From positions 1 to 64,000 of the forward strand of contig DATDBO010000040.1 in NCBI GenBank assembly GCA_036524775.1: a DNA stretch of 64,000 bases, in the 5' to 3' direction. Below are positions 8,679 through 16,266 of this stretch, piece after piece. How positions within the stretch are numbered: the stretch's first letter is position 1; every line of letters begins with the position of its first letter. The notes beneath the pieces are model-generated. The model did no database searches. It was not told the DNA's origin and saw only the letters and a program-made list of their open reading frames with translations. The stretch is from VRUE01 sp036524775. Its GTDB lineage: Bacteria > Actinomycetota > Thermoleophilia > Solirubrobacterales > 70-9. The position numbers were made by a program, and so were the translations under genes.

Positions 8679-9180
8679 CGCCGACCGAATAAAACGTCTT
8701 GCCGGTGAGCTGGGGCGGGTGGTACCCAGCGGAACGCGTATGTATCTCACCGGCGGCGCAACCGCAGTGCTCGAAGGCTGGCGAGACTCGACCGTCGACA
8801 TCGACGTCCGATTCGAGCCCGACTCGGATGCTGCGCTGAGTCGGATCCGCGACCTCAAGGAGGAGCTTGCGGTGAACGTCGAGCTCGCCTCTCCACTTGA
8901 CTTCCTGCCTCCGCTGCCAGGCTGGCAGGAACGCTCGCGCTTCCGCCTTCGCGAAGGCAATCTGGAGGTGTTCGACTTCGACCCCTACTCGCAGGCACTT
9001 TCCAAGCTGGAGCGTGGCTTCGAGCTCGACCTGGAGGACGTGCGCAGCATGGTCGACAGTGGGCAGGTCGAGCCCAGCCGATTGCTGAGCCTGTACGAAG
9101 AGGTCGAGGACGAGTTGTACAGGTTCCCTGCGGTAGATCCCGCCACGCTGAGAGCCGCGGTCAGAGCACTCGGCGAGTAG
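8662..9180 (+). CDS. Nucleotidyltransferase-fold protein (AbiEii/DUF6036-like), possible toxin
   Basis: The protein has 172 residues from GTG 8662 (VRDAADADRIKRLAGEL), chosen because the longer frame only re-reads the upstream gene. It has the YLTGGATAVLEGW segment followed by STVDIDVRFEP, the glycine-rich G-[GS] helix and DxD pattern of the Pol-beta-like nucleotidyltransferase fold. Related proteins act as toxins in type IV/VII toxin-antitoxin pairs by adding nucleotides to tRNA or proteins, and others have unknown substrates. Codon use is less GC3-biased than the neighbours, in line with transfer. Confidence 0.72.
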   Translation: MRDAADADRIKRLAGELGRVVPSGTRMYLTGGATAVLEGWRDSTVDIDVRFEPDSDAALSRIRDLKEELAVNVELASPLDFLPPLPGWQERSRFRLREGNLEVFDFDPYSQALSKLERGFELDLEDVRSMVDSGQVEPSRLLSLYEEVEDELYRFPAVDPATLRAAVRALGE

Positions 9181-9208
9181 ATCCACCGAGGCACTCCATA
9201 AACAGGGC

Positions 9209-9634
9209 TCAGAGGATCTGGGCGTCGACGAAGCCGGCGACGAGCACCAGCCAACCGCCGATCTCGGCAGCGATCAGGGTCGTCATGAAGGCGTTCATCC
9301 GACTCGTCGGCGGGTGGAACTGGTTGGTCGTGTCGCGCTTCCAGCCGTGGTACGCGTAGCCGGCGATGGCGCCGAAGAAGTAGAAGGCCATCGCGCCGGC
9401 GGCGAGCAGGTTGGCGAGCACGCTCCACTCGCTCAGCTCGACGAAGGTCGCGACCAGCAGCAGCGCGAAGCTGTAGAGCAGTGCCGCGCGGTGCGCGGTG
9501 TCGACGTAGGGATGGGCGAGCCCATCGGTCGCCGTGATCATCTGCCTGTACTTCCACACGCCGAGCAGCAGCGCCCAGAGGAACATCGCCGCGCCGGCGA
9601 GCAGGACGGCCTTGGTGTCGTCGCCCAGCTCCAT
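9209..9634 (-). CDS. Small integral membrane protein, four predicted membrane segments
   Basis: The protein has 141 residues, with hydrophobic segments at about 8-28, 50-68, 72-95 and 115-138. A conserved-looking loop (HPYVDTAHRAALLYSF) lies between the first and second, and YAYHGWKRDTTNQFHPP between the third and fourth. No catalytic motif is evident. It resembles other small actinobacterial four-helix membrane proteins of unknown function. It is monocistronic, read towards the nucleotidyltransferase module and divergent from the GNAT gene. Confidence 0.7.
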   Translation of the reverse strand: MELGDDTKAVLLAGAAMFLWALLLGVWKYRQMITATDGLAHPYVDTAHRAALLYSFALLLVATFVELSEWSVLANLLAAGAMAFYFFGAIAGYAYHGWKRDTTNQFHPPTSRMNAFMTTLIAAEIGGWLVLVAGFVDAQIL

Positions 9635-9702
9635 GGCCCGATGCTATTCACCGCTCAGGCGAGAGGGTCGGCCCTATCCGGGCCCGGCTTCAGGATGCGC
9701 CC

Positions 9703-10137
9703 GTGATCCGCGAGCTTCTCCCCCCGGATACCGGCCTGGCCTTCGAGGCGATGAAGGCGCTGCGGACCGAGCTCGCCGACGAGGCGGCGTTCGTCAGCCT
9801 GGTGGACGAGGTCCAGCGACCCGAGGGCTATCGCCTGGCTGCCGCCTTCGAGGAGGGCGAGGCGAGCGCAGCAGCCGTAGCGGGCTTTCGCACCGGCCAC
9901 AACCTCGCCTGGGGTCATTACCTCTACGTCGACGACCTCTCGACCCGCCCGGAGTCCCGGCGCCACGGCCACGGCCGGGCGCTCCTCGCCTGGCTGACGA
10001 AGGAGGCGAAGCGCCTGCACTGCGACCAACTCCACCTCGACTCCGGCGTCGGCCTAGACCGAGCCGACGCCCACCGGCTCTATCTGAACGCCAGCCTGAT
10101 CATCGCCGCCCACCACTTCGCCCGCGGCATCGAGTAG
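9703..10137 (+). CDS. GNAT-family N-acetyltransferase
   Basis: The protein has 144 residues. The acetyl-CoA-binding GNAT signature is visible as YVDDLSTRPESRRHGHGRALLAWL-type sequence (split here: YVDDLSTRPESRR, then HGHGRALLAWLTKEA), followed by the LHLDSGVG and ANRLYLNASL-like end that closes the fold. The acceptor is unknown; it could be an amino-acid or aminoglycoside-type acetylase. Codon use is host-like. It lies between two nucleotidyltransferase modules without overlapping either. Confidence 0.85.
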   Translation: MIRELLPPDTGLAFEAMKALRTELADEAAFVSLVDEVQRPEGYRLAAAFEEGEASAAAVAGFRTGHNLAWGHYLYVDDLSTRPESRRHGHGRALLAWLTKEAKRLHCDQLHLDSGVGLDRADAHRLYLNASLIIAAHHFARGIE

Positions 10138-10161
10138 CGCGGGGTCGCTACGGTGTGATCA

Positions 10162-10338
10162 ATGGCATCACCTGGACAGGCAACACGCGTTTCAAGGGAC
10201 CCCGAGGCCGCCGCCGAGGCAGTCCGGATTCAACGACTGCGCGAAGACGCACAACGCCCCATGAGCGTGAACTTGGCCGAGACGATCGCGCTGAGTCACG
10301 CGCTGCTGAAGATGGCCGCCTCCGCCCAGCAGCAATGA
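10162..10338 (+). CDS. 58-aa protein, first gene of a nucleotidyltransferase module
   Basis: This is a short frame from ATG 10162 to TGA 10336-10338. The product begins MASPGQATRVSRDPEAA and continues as a charged helix (AVRIQRLREDAQRP), ending LLKMAASAQQQ. Its stop overlaps the next start as ATGA, the usual sign of coupling. The size and place fit an antitoxin or accessory subunit, but there is no family I can name. It is the third module member by arrangement only. Confidence 0.6.
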   Translation: MASPGQATRVSRDPEAAAEAVRIQRLREDAQRPMSVNLAETIALSHALLKMAASAQQQ

Positions 10339-10822
10339 CGTCAGCGGCCTTCGACGAGATCTTAAGGAGGCTGGTAGCGGCAGGGGCAGAGTTCGTAGTG
10401 ATCGGTGGGCTTGCTCTGGGAGCGAGAGGCGTCGTTCGTGCCACCAAGGACATCGACATCGTCGTCTCGCCCGATGTCGAGAATCTGAAGGTGGTTGCAG
10501 AGGTGGCGGTTGCGGCCGGTGGGCACGTTCAGCGAGGGGAAGCGCTGCTCGGAACTCCCCTCTCGATCGCAGCAGAGCTGGCAGGTGGGGAGCAGATGGC
10601 AATCGACACGGAGCTTGGACGCCTCGACATCGTGCAGGGCCTCGACGGCGTTCCGAGTTTCGCGGAGCTTCGCTCTCGCGCGAGCGACGCTGAAGTACTC
10701 GGAGTGAACGTCGCGGTCTGCTCCGTGGAGGATCTGCGAGCGATGAAGCGCGCTGCCGGGCGCGGTCAAGATCTCGTTGACCTGGAAAACCTCGACGCCG
10801 CAACTGGAGAGCCGGAGTCCAG

Positions 10823-10826
<4 letters not shown>
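10335..10826 (+). CDS. Nucleotidyltransferase-fold protein (AbiEii/DUF6036-like)
   Basis: The protein has 163 residues. After a helical start (AFDEILRRLVAAGAEFVVIGG) it shows the GGLALGARGVVRATKDIDIVV core, the G-G plus D-x-D pattern of this nucleotidyltransferase fold. A C-terminal SVEDLRAMKRAAGRGQDL helix is typical of the family, where the equivalent lysine/arginine helix closes the active site. Start and stop overlap both neighbours by 4 nt, so 10162-11110 is one three-gene unit. The toxin role is inferred from the family and the module layout. Confidence 0.75.
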
Positions 10827-11111
<285 letters not shown>

Positions 11112-11401
11112 CGAAGCGGAGGAATCGCGGTTCTTGCCGCCGTAAAGCCAATTGCTGCGCCTCGATGCTGAGGAGCTATTCGTCGGATTGGCCTCGATTG
11201 GCCGGGATTTGGGCAGCCACTGCCCAATGGATTGCAGAAGCCGTCCTACGCTCAGCTACACCGTGTCGACATGGCTTCACGCGACCTGATCGGGCAAGCC
11301 AGCAAAGCCCTCGGCGAAGCGGCAGGCGCGACTCAAAGGATTCTCTTCGGCTCTCACACCCGCGGTGAGGAGACGCCGAAAACGAGTCGCGGCGCAAGCG
11401 T
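11112..11401. other. Gene-free stretch at the left end of the element
   Basis: I find no convincing gene here. Base composition is lower in GC than the surroundings. The first bases (CGAAGCGGA) are shared with the equivalent position of the second tRNA fragment (CGAAGTGGA at 14033), which suggests a common element end beyond the tRNA identity. A short near-repeat, GGATTGGCC then CGATTGGCC, occurs around 11185-11205. Confidence 0.5.
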
Positions 11402-11800
11402 TTATCGAGCGCCGAATCGGCCGACGCCGGCCTGGGACCGCAGCTGCCGGCAGAGTGCCCAGTAGGCATCCTCGCGGTCGGCAACGCGGAGCGGCTTGCG
11501 GCGGTCGTGCGGGCCCGTCTCCGGGTCGGGGACCAGCAGCTCGGCCTTACGTAGCCGCGCGAGCTCCTTGCTCATCATCCCTTTCGCGTCGTCGTCGAGC
11601 GAGAGCGCCTCAAGCAGGGCAGCTCCCCACACAGGCTCGTTCGCTTCGGCAATTGCCGCCCCCACCTCGGCTTGGCGGCCGCTCTTCAGCAGCCGCCGGG
11701 ACAGGGACTGTAGGCGCGTCCTGTTTTTGCTGGCGTCCGCCACGGGCTCTATGGTTTCGAAATTCGAAACATAGGTTTCGGAAATCGAAACAATAGCCAT
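11402..11800 (-). CDS. Probable DNA-binding regulator of the left element part
   Basis: The protein has 132 residues from ATG 11800, which has an AAGG ribosome-binding site 8 bases upstream; a GTG at 11743 is an alternative start. Two 17-bp palindromic sites lie between the two starts. The body has a winged-helix-like layout: RLQSLSRRLLKSG, ALLEALSLDDD, MMSKELARLRKAELL, then a DRRKPLRVAD wing. I read it as an unrecognised helix-turn-helix protein of MarR/ArsR type. If translation starts at 11743 the palindromes would be its own operators. Confidence 0.55.
   Translation of the reverse strand: MAIVSISETYVSNFETIEPVADASKNRTRLQSLSRRLLKSGRQAEVGAAIAEANEPVWGAALLEALSLDDDAKGMMSKELARLRKAELLVPDPETGPHDRRKPLRVADREDAYWALCRQLRSQAGVGRFGAR
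11754..11791. promoter_or_regulatory. Two palindromic operator-like sites, two helical turns apart
   Basis: GTTTCGAAATTCGAAAC (11754-11770) is a perfect 17-bp palindrome around its centre base. GTTTCGGAAATCGAAAC (11775-11791) is a close copy. They begin 21 bases apart, so a bound protein dimer would face the same side of the helix. They lie at the 5' end of the 11402-11800 gene and are the natural candidate for autoregulation by its product. Confidence 0.65.
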
Positions 11801-11946
11801 GAAATTGACCTTGACCTGCACGAATTGGCTCATGGAGCGGGACCGACGGACGCTGGCGACATCCAGTCGGTGCTATAAATGTCGCGCCTATAGCAGGTTG
11901 TGCGGACAGAAAAGGCTTGACGCCGACCTTACCGGGGGCTCATCCG

Positions 11947-12330
11947 ATGGCAGCTGACCCATATCCCGGCGGCTTCCTTCGCCGCCTCTTCGGCCGATTG
12001 CGCGGCGGTCCCCGCGACCCCGAAATAGCTCATGCCGACCAGGCGGTCGGTTGGGTCCCCTTCGACGAGCAGCGCCGCGACCCGCAGTTCCGGCGCGCCG
12101 ACATCGTCTTCGGTCCGGATATGTTCGACCCCCGCACCGAAAACGGCGACCGGCCGCTGACGCGGGCGATGCGGGAACGTCGCTCCGATGTCGACCCCGA
12201 CAACCTGGAGAAGACCGTAGGCGAGGTTTTCGGCGAGGACGCGACGGACGCCGAGATCCGTGAGGCCATGCTCAGCAACGCGCGCTCGATCGACGCCGCG
12301 CCCGTCGGGTCGGGCGAGAACCCTGCCTAG
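11947..12330 (+). CDS. Hypothetical protein
   Basis: The protein has 127 residues from ATG 11947 (MAADPYPGGFLRRLFGRL). It has a basic amphipathic N-terminus, a middle containing VGWVPFDEQRRDPQFRRAD and an acidic second half (DVDPDNLEKTVGEVFGEDATD). I recognise no domain. It ends against the convergent membrane-protein gene with a 4-base overlap. Both lie inside the left element part. Confidence 0.55.
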   Translation: MAADPYPGGFLRRLFGRLRGGPRDPEIAHADQAVGWVPFDEQRRDPQFRRADIVFGPDMFDPRTENGDRPLTRAMRERRSDVDPDNLEKTVGEVFGEDATDAEIREAMLSNARSIDAAPVGSGENPA

Positions 12331-13742
12331 CCCAGCCGCGGGCGCAGCGCCCGGCGGTTGGCCAGGGCGGCGCGGAAACGCGCAATCAGGAGCAGGAAGC
12401 AGACGATGGCGCCCCAGACGATCGCGTACGCGGCGATCGAGGTGATCTGGCCAGCGTCGACGAGGCGGCTGACCGGCTCCGAGCCGGGCACGGGCACGGT
12501 CTCGGTAGGACTCTCGGCGATCCGCAGGGCCACGTAGAAGAGCGCCACTCCGAGCGAGCCGAAGGCGAGTCGGAGCCAGCGCTGCTGTCGGGCGACCAAC
12601 CAGTGGACGCGCCGCCAGACGATCGACATCGCGATCGAGGGCACGAGGACGGCGAGCGTAATTACGCTCTGCGAGCTGGTCGGGTCAAGCGACTCCAGGT
12701 TGTTGACGATGCCCACCAGCACCGCGATCGCGACTACGGTGCAGACCAAGCCGGCCGTCAACCAGTCGTCGGTGACGACCAGCTTGCCGCGAACCGTTAG
12801 GTAGGTGTCGGAGGTCAAATCCTTCTCATAGAGGTGGAAGCGCGGGTCAATGTGCTTCGCCTTCACCACCCGCCCGTCGATCGCCCGCTTCGAGGTGATT
12901 CGGGTGAACCTCATCCCCGTCGGCGGATCCTCCTCGAAGTGGTACCGGCGCGCCCTCACGAAAGCGTTGCCGATGTCGACCCGGTAGGAGGCCAGGCCGA
13001 GCAGTAGGGTGACCGTGCGTCCCATCTCCCTCGCCCGCCCCCACAGTGACCGCGACTGCTCGTAAGTGTCGGTGCCGCGCAGCCCGGTGCAAGTCTCGTC
13101 GTAGCGGAGCTTGATCACCCGCCTCTCCCCGAGGCGGTCATGCAGCACGACCGTAAAGATCGACGCCATAGCGCAGACCTCGAGCAAGGCCGCGAAACCC
13201 GGGTCGCGCGCGAGCAGGGCCATCTCCCGTTCGCACACCTCCGTCGCCGACGGCAGCGGCCCGCTACGCAGAGACAGCCAGCTGTTCTTCACCTCGTTGC
13301 GGGCTTCGATCGCCTCGTGCTCGACGATGTTGGCGATCCCCTGGAGCGTTTCGAAGTGGATTTTGGATAGGGCGAGCCCGAGCACCCTGCTCGCGTACTC
13401 GTGCATGACAGCGACGGTGACCTCCTCGTCGACGCTGCTGGTCGAGAGCGCGAGCGAGTCACCGGAGTCGTCGACGAAGTCAATGTTGGTGTACTTGCCT
13501 GGCGCCTTCCACCAGAAGCCAAGCGGGACCCGGGCGCTCGACCCGGCCCCTCCGGGTCCCGCGCTCACCAGGCCCGGCGGCACCTCGAAGTCGAAGGAGT
13601 GGGTGCGGCGCAGCAGCGACTCGGAGCCGAACGCCACCGCGTCCTTGCGCCGGACCATCCAGCTCGTGTCGAGCAGGGCATCGAGCAGGGCCCCAGCCGA
13701 CAGCTCGCCCGATCCTTGTTTACTCCCCACCGCCATTTGCAT
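12327..13742 (-). CDS. Large hypothetical protein with C-terminal membrane domain
   Basis: The protein has 471 residues. The first about 300 are soluble, with no signal peptide and no known catalytic motif that I can see. The rest has four hydrophobic segments (about 325-345, 355-372, 393-412 and 440-465), with basic WRRVHWLVARQQRWLRL between the second and third. A cytoplasmic sensor-like domain ahead of a membrane bundle would fit a membrane-active effector or transport role, but this is a guess from the layout. It is cargo of the left element part. Confidence 0.6.
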   Translation of the reverse strand: MQMAVGSKQGSGELSAGALLDALLDTSWMVRRKDAVAFGSESLLRRTHSFDFEVPPGLVSAGPGGAGSSARVPLGFWWKAPGKYTNIDFVDDSGDSLALSTSSVDEEVTVAVMHEYASRVLGLALSKIHFETLQGIANIVEHEAIEARNEVKNSWLSLRSGPLPSATEVCEREMALLARDPGFAALLEVCAMASIFTVVLHDRLGERRVIKLRYDETCTGLRGTDTYEQSRSLWGRAREMGRTVTLLLGLASYRVDIGNAFVRARRYHFEEDPPTGMRFTRITSKRAIDGRVVKAKHIDPRFHLYEKDLTSDTYLTVRGKLVVTDDWLTAGLVCTVVAIAVLVGIVNNLESLDPTSSQSVITLAVLVPSIAMSIVWRRVHWLVARQQRWLRLAFGSLGVALFYVALRIAESPTETVPVPGSEPVSRLVDAGQITSIAAYAIVWGAIVCFLLLIARFRAALANRRALRPRLG

Positions 13743-13993
13743 GGGCGCAGGATAGACTCCTGGATGATCCGTGACACAGCGTCGGCCATGTCTACCTCTT
13801 CCGGCCCCTACGTGAGCCGCCCGCGCATGGGATGGGCACTGACTGATCGATTTGTCCCGTTATGTGGGTCAATCGATCAATCGGCACCCAAGCAGTCACC
13901 CTAGCCCCTGCTCACGCACCGTGACACCAGTCATCTAGCGGCAAACCGCCCCTGATTCGGAGCATCTGTTCCGTCTCTACGATTGAGCGATCC
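13743..13993. other. Intergenic stretch upstream of the second tRNA fragment
   Basis: I see no gene I would support. One inverted repeat, TGATCGATT (13844-13852) and AATCGATCA (13871-13879), has an 18-base loop and no T-run, so it could be an operator rather than a terminator. Base composition is lower in GC than in host genes. Confidence 0.4.
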
Positions 13994-14041
13994 GCCTCGA
14001 TAACTCAGCTGGATAGAGCGACTCCTCCTAAGCGAAGTGGA
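13994..14041 (+). repeat. Second, degenerate tRNA-Arg 5' half
   Basis: GCCTCGATAACTCAGCTGG and the following bases to 14032 match the 5' half of tRNA-Arg(CCU) with a few substitutions and one missing C in the anticodon stem. It again stops after CCTAAG and then shares CGAAG-GGA with the first fragment. It is therefore an older or diverged attachment site, the left end of the right element part. From 14042 to 14177 I see nothing else. Confidence 0.8.
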
Positions 14042-14177
14042 AAAGTTAGCGCTTTCGGCTATGCGCCGTGGGAATGTGCCGCACTACACACAACGCCGAA
14101 CTTCTCGATTACGCATGATTCGATCCGGTGTGGGCAGCAGCGCCGCCTCGCTGCCCGTTGGATCCCTACCTACAGGG

Positions 14178-15107
14178 CTATCGCCGCAATCTCTTGTCAA
14201 TCTCGTCATCGTCCAATGGCTCATACCGGCGATCTACGAATTCACGAAAACGGGCAAGTAGGTCTTCGCGCTCAACATGCGCCTCGCGCGTGACCCGCAT
14301 GATCGTTTTTAGCCCCTGCTCGAACTCCTTCCGTTCTTCCAGGCGCCACTTTGGCTCGGTAACGAGCTCCCCAGTCTCTGGGTCGATTACACCGCGCAGC
14401 TCCTGTACGTAGCTCAACATCGAAGTCTTGTAGTACCGGCCCCCCGACATCAGCAAGCCTGGTCTGGCCCAGCGTTTTGGAACAAGGATCAAAGGGATGT
14501 CTTCAGCAACCGGCAGTTCAACCTTCTTGAAAACCCAGCGTTTCTGAGAAGGGCTCCATATCTGGCGGCTGAATGTCTTGGCGTAATGACTCCCCTGCGT
14601 GAATTGCGGGTACTTGCGCATCATCGCCTGAGTGAACTTCGCCAGGGGCTCGAAGATGATACGGGTGGTTAAGTCCGAGGTAATGTCCTTATCGACCCCA
14701 TAAACGAAGATCGGGATGTCCTCGACCCACTTCAGGACTCCTACGCTGATCAACGCTTTGGCGTTCGTTGAAAGGGCTTTCCAAATCGCCCCTCCCACGT
14801 CATCTGCGCCCCCATGCCCATTGACGCCTTCCTGAGACATGCCAAGCCGCGTTTCCCTTGGCTCGTGAAAGCGCGACAGGAGCCCGCGCCCCCGTTCGGT
14901 TTCTGCCCTCTTGGGAGAAATGACGCATTCGACAATCTCGTCGAAGAACGTGGTCAGGCATTTCGTCGCCTGTGCCGCAAACGGACTGGGCCCTCGCTCA
15001 AGTCGGACAGCATGTGGGTCCACATAGAGTCGATTGTCATCGACGACATCAACGTCGAGGAACTCAAGGGGGCCAGTAAGACCGTAGTGCTGGGATACCG
15101 AGGGCAT
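14178..15107 (-). CDS. Element cargo protein of unknown family
   Basis: The protein has 309 residues and I do not recognise it. The N-terminus (GPLEFLDVDVVDDNRLYVDP) looks like a conserved core. Further on are CLTTFFDEIVECV, a Gly-rich GVNGHGGADDVGGAIW, and WVEDIPIFVYGVDKDITSDL. The C-terminus is a charged helical region (KEFEQGLKTIMRVTREAH). There is no signal peptide or membrane segment. It has its own promoter in the gap after the divergent-strand XRE gene, and codon use is much less GC-rich than host genes. A role in phage defence is possible because of the position in a small element beside an XRE gene, but nothing in the sequence proves it. Confidence 0.65.
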   Translation of the reverse strand: MPSVSQHYGLTGPLEFLDVDVVDDNRLYVDPHAVRLERGPSPFAAQATKCLTTFFDEIVECVISPKRAETERGRGLLSRFHEPRETRLGMSQEGVNGHGGADDVGGAIWKALSTNAKALISVGVLKWVEDIPIFVYGVDKDITSDLTTRIIFEPLAKFTQAMMRKYPQFTQGSHYAKTFSRQIWSPSQKRWVFKKVELPVAEDIPLILVPKRWARPGLLMSGGRYYKTSMLSYVQELRGVIDPETGELVTEPKWRLEERKEFEQGLKTIMRVTREAHVEREDLLARFREFVDRRYEPLDDDEIDKRLRR

Positions 15108-15161
15108 AGACCTCTCACGGTAAATGTCCTATCGGCGGAAAAAGCTAAAACGTCTTTGTTT

Positions 15162-15189
15162 ATTATCCCTTTCCAGGTCTAAGTTTCAA
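15162..15189 (-). promoter_or_regulatory. Promoter for the 309-aa cargo gene
   Basis: On the minus strand TTGAAA (15184-15189) and GATAAT (15162-15167) are separated by 16 bases, a near-consensus sigma-70-type promoter. The -35 box overlaps the last codons of the upstream XRE gene, so the cargo gene can be read independently of it. About 50 bases of AT-rich leader precede the ATG. Confidence 0.6.
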
Positions 15190-15415
15190 ATCGCAGTGCG
15201 ACAGCGGCCACCTCGGTGAGTGAGAGGTCAAGCGCAGACGCAACAGCCTTCACGGTGGCCCAGGTTGGATTCGAATGCCCACGTTCGATCGTTGAGAGGT
15301 GGCCCACGGTGATTCTGGCCGCGTGGGCTAGGGCTTCCTGGGTCATGCTGCGTTCCGTCCGGAGCTGGCGGATGGCTTTACCTAGGGCGGGCTGGGGTTG
15401 ATCGGAGCGACGCAT
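15179..15415 (-). CDS. XRE-family helix-turn-helix regulator
   Basis: The protein has 78 residues, essentially one Cro/CI-type domain: LGKAIRQLRTERSMTQEAL, then the recognition region ITVGHLSTIERGHSNPTW and VKAVASALDLS. It probably represses the divergent promoter at 15468-15496 and perhaps its own. It lies directly upstream of the 309-aa cargo gene on the same strand. Confidence 0.88.
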   Translation of the reverse strand: MRRSDQPQPALGKAIRQLRTERSMTQEALAHAARITVGHLSTIERGHSNPTWATVKAVASALDLSLTEVAAVALRFET

Positions 15416-15467
15416 TTAGCGCAGGACCGTCTCAGACGCTGGCGTTTTAGACCATTGGTCGAAGCAC

Positions 15468-15543
15468 TTGTGTTTGAGCATATGCTGCTGTAGTCTCGGC
15501 GGCAAATAGAAAGTGCCCCCGCGCTGGTGGAACAGCCGGGGGC
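15468..15543 (+). promoter_or_regulatory. Divergent control region: promoter, palindrome and leader hairpin
   Basis: TTGTGT (15468-15473) and TAGTCT (15491-15496), 17 bases apart, form a plausible promoter for the rightward genes. The perfect palindrome AGCATATGCT (15477-15486) lies in the spacer, where a repressor would block it. Downstream, GCCCCCG (15515-15521) pairs with CGGGGGC (15537-15543) in a GC-rich leader hairpin. It is followed by a strong ribosome-binding site (GGAAAGGAG, 15552-15560) for the next gene. The hairpin could attenuate or stabilise the message. Confidence 0.55.
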
Positions 15544-15569
15544 GTGGCACAGGAAAGGAGTGCTTTCCC

Positions 15570-15860
15570 ATGCATGACCAGCCTAGTGATGCGAGCCTCG
15601 AAGGGGGCTCGACCGCCGCCCGTCAGGACCTCAAGGACCAGGGCGTCGTTCTGGAGCACGTTTTGATGGTCCACCCGACCCATCTGACTGTTCCCGAGCT
15701 TGTTCGGGAGATAACGGCCGGGGCGGCGGACTTTGCCGAAGGCGACCGCTTCGAGCGGGCGATCCGCGACCTGACCGGCCTGGGGCTTCTGCACTGCCCT
15801 GGAGGGGTCGTCGTGCCCTCGCACGCCGCAATCCGCTGCAAGCAGATCCTGGGGGCCTGA
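15570..15860 (+). CDS. Small element protein, winged-helix-like
   Basis: The protein has 96 residues from ATG 15570, placed by the ribosome-binding site 9 bases upstream. After a disordered start (MHDQPSDASLEGG) it has helix patterns HVLMVHPTHLTVPELVREI, then FERAIRDLTGLGLLHC and GGVVVPSHAA, which looks like a compact winged helix: two helices and a beta wing. It is followed by the second XRE gene after 1 base, so the two are one transcript. Confidence 0.65.
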   Translation: MHDQPSDASLEGGSTAARQDLKDQGVVLEHVLMVHPTHLTVPELVREITAGAADFAEGDRFERAIRDLTGLGLLHCPGGVVVPSHAAIRCKQILGA

Positions 15861-15861
15861 G

Positions 15862-16155
15862 ATGGCCTCCCAGGAGTGCGCCGCGTGCTTCGCGGCGAAC
15901 CTCCGGCGCCGCCGCAGAGTGGCGGGGTTCTCCCAGGAGGAGCTTGGTCGCCGCTCGGGCTTGCACCGAACGGCGATCGGGCTGCTGGAGCGGGGAGCGC
16001 GGATGCCTCGGGTCGACACGCTGGTCAAGCTCGCAGCTGCCTTGGAAATCCAGCCTGACATGCTGATCGAAGGCATCTCTTGGACGCCCGGAGACGCCCA
16101 GCCCGGTGAATTCTCATTCGCCCTGGACCGCACCCGCTCGGTCGGCCTCAGCTGA
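15862..16155 (+). CDS. XRE-family helix-turn-helix regulator
   Basis: The protein has 97 residues: FAANLRRRRRVAGFSQEEL, the recognition helix GLHRTAIGLLERGARMPRV, and TLVKLAAALEIQPDMLI, a full Cro/CI-type domain, then a short tail. It has an N-terminal CAAC pair that could bind metal. Its place before the excisionase and integrase genes fits control of element excision. Confidence 0.87.
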   Translation: MASQECAACFAANLRRRRRVAGFSQEELGRRSGLHRTAIGLLERGARMPRVDTLVKLAAALEIQPDMLIEGISWTPGDAQPGEFSFALDRTRSVGLS

Positions 16156-16209
16156 AACTTCATAGGCCGCCGCTGCTCACGCCCCGACCCGCCCGACACA
16201 TTATGAACC

Positions 16210-16223
16210 CGAACAGGGGTTCG
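16210..16223. promoter_or_regulatory. SOS-box-like LexA site upstream of excisionase/integrase
   Basis: CGAACAGGGGTTCG is a perfect match to the CGAAC-N4-GTTCG LexA site of Gram-positive bacteria, including actinobacteria. It ends 43 bases before the ATG at 16267. Its position suggests that DNA damage releases expression of the excision genes. No regulator was tested. Confidence 0.6.
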
Positions 16224-16266
16224 CTTCTCGGTGCCAATCCCAGGGGGCGTTTGGGCCGCTCGTCGG

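Noticed and set aside
8662..9180. Longer start at 8584 for the nucleotidyltransferase
   Set aside because: The additional residues only re-read the upstream gene in another frame. GTG 8662 gives the normal domain start.
13764..13904. A 46-codon frame starting MIRDTASAMSTSSGPY
   Set aside because: No ribosome-binding site, no recognisable pattern, and it overlaps the inverted repeat 13844-13879.
14178..15107. The 309-aa protein as a restriction enzyme or known toxin
   Set aside because: I see no PD-(D/E)XK, HNH, GIY-YIG or PIN pattern. I keep it as unknown.
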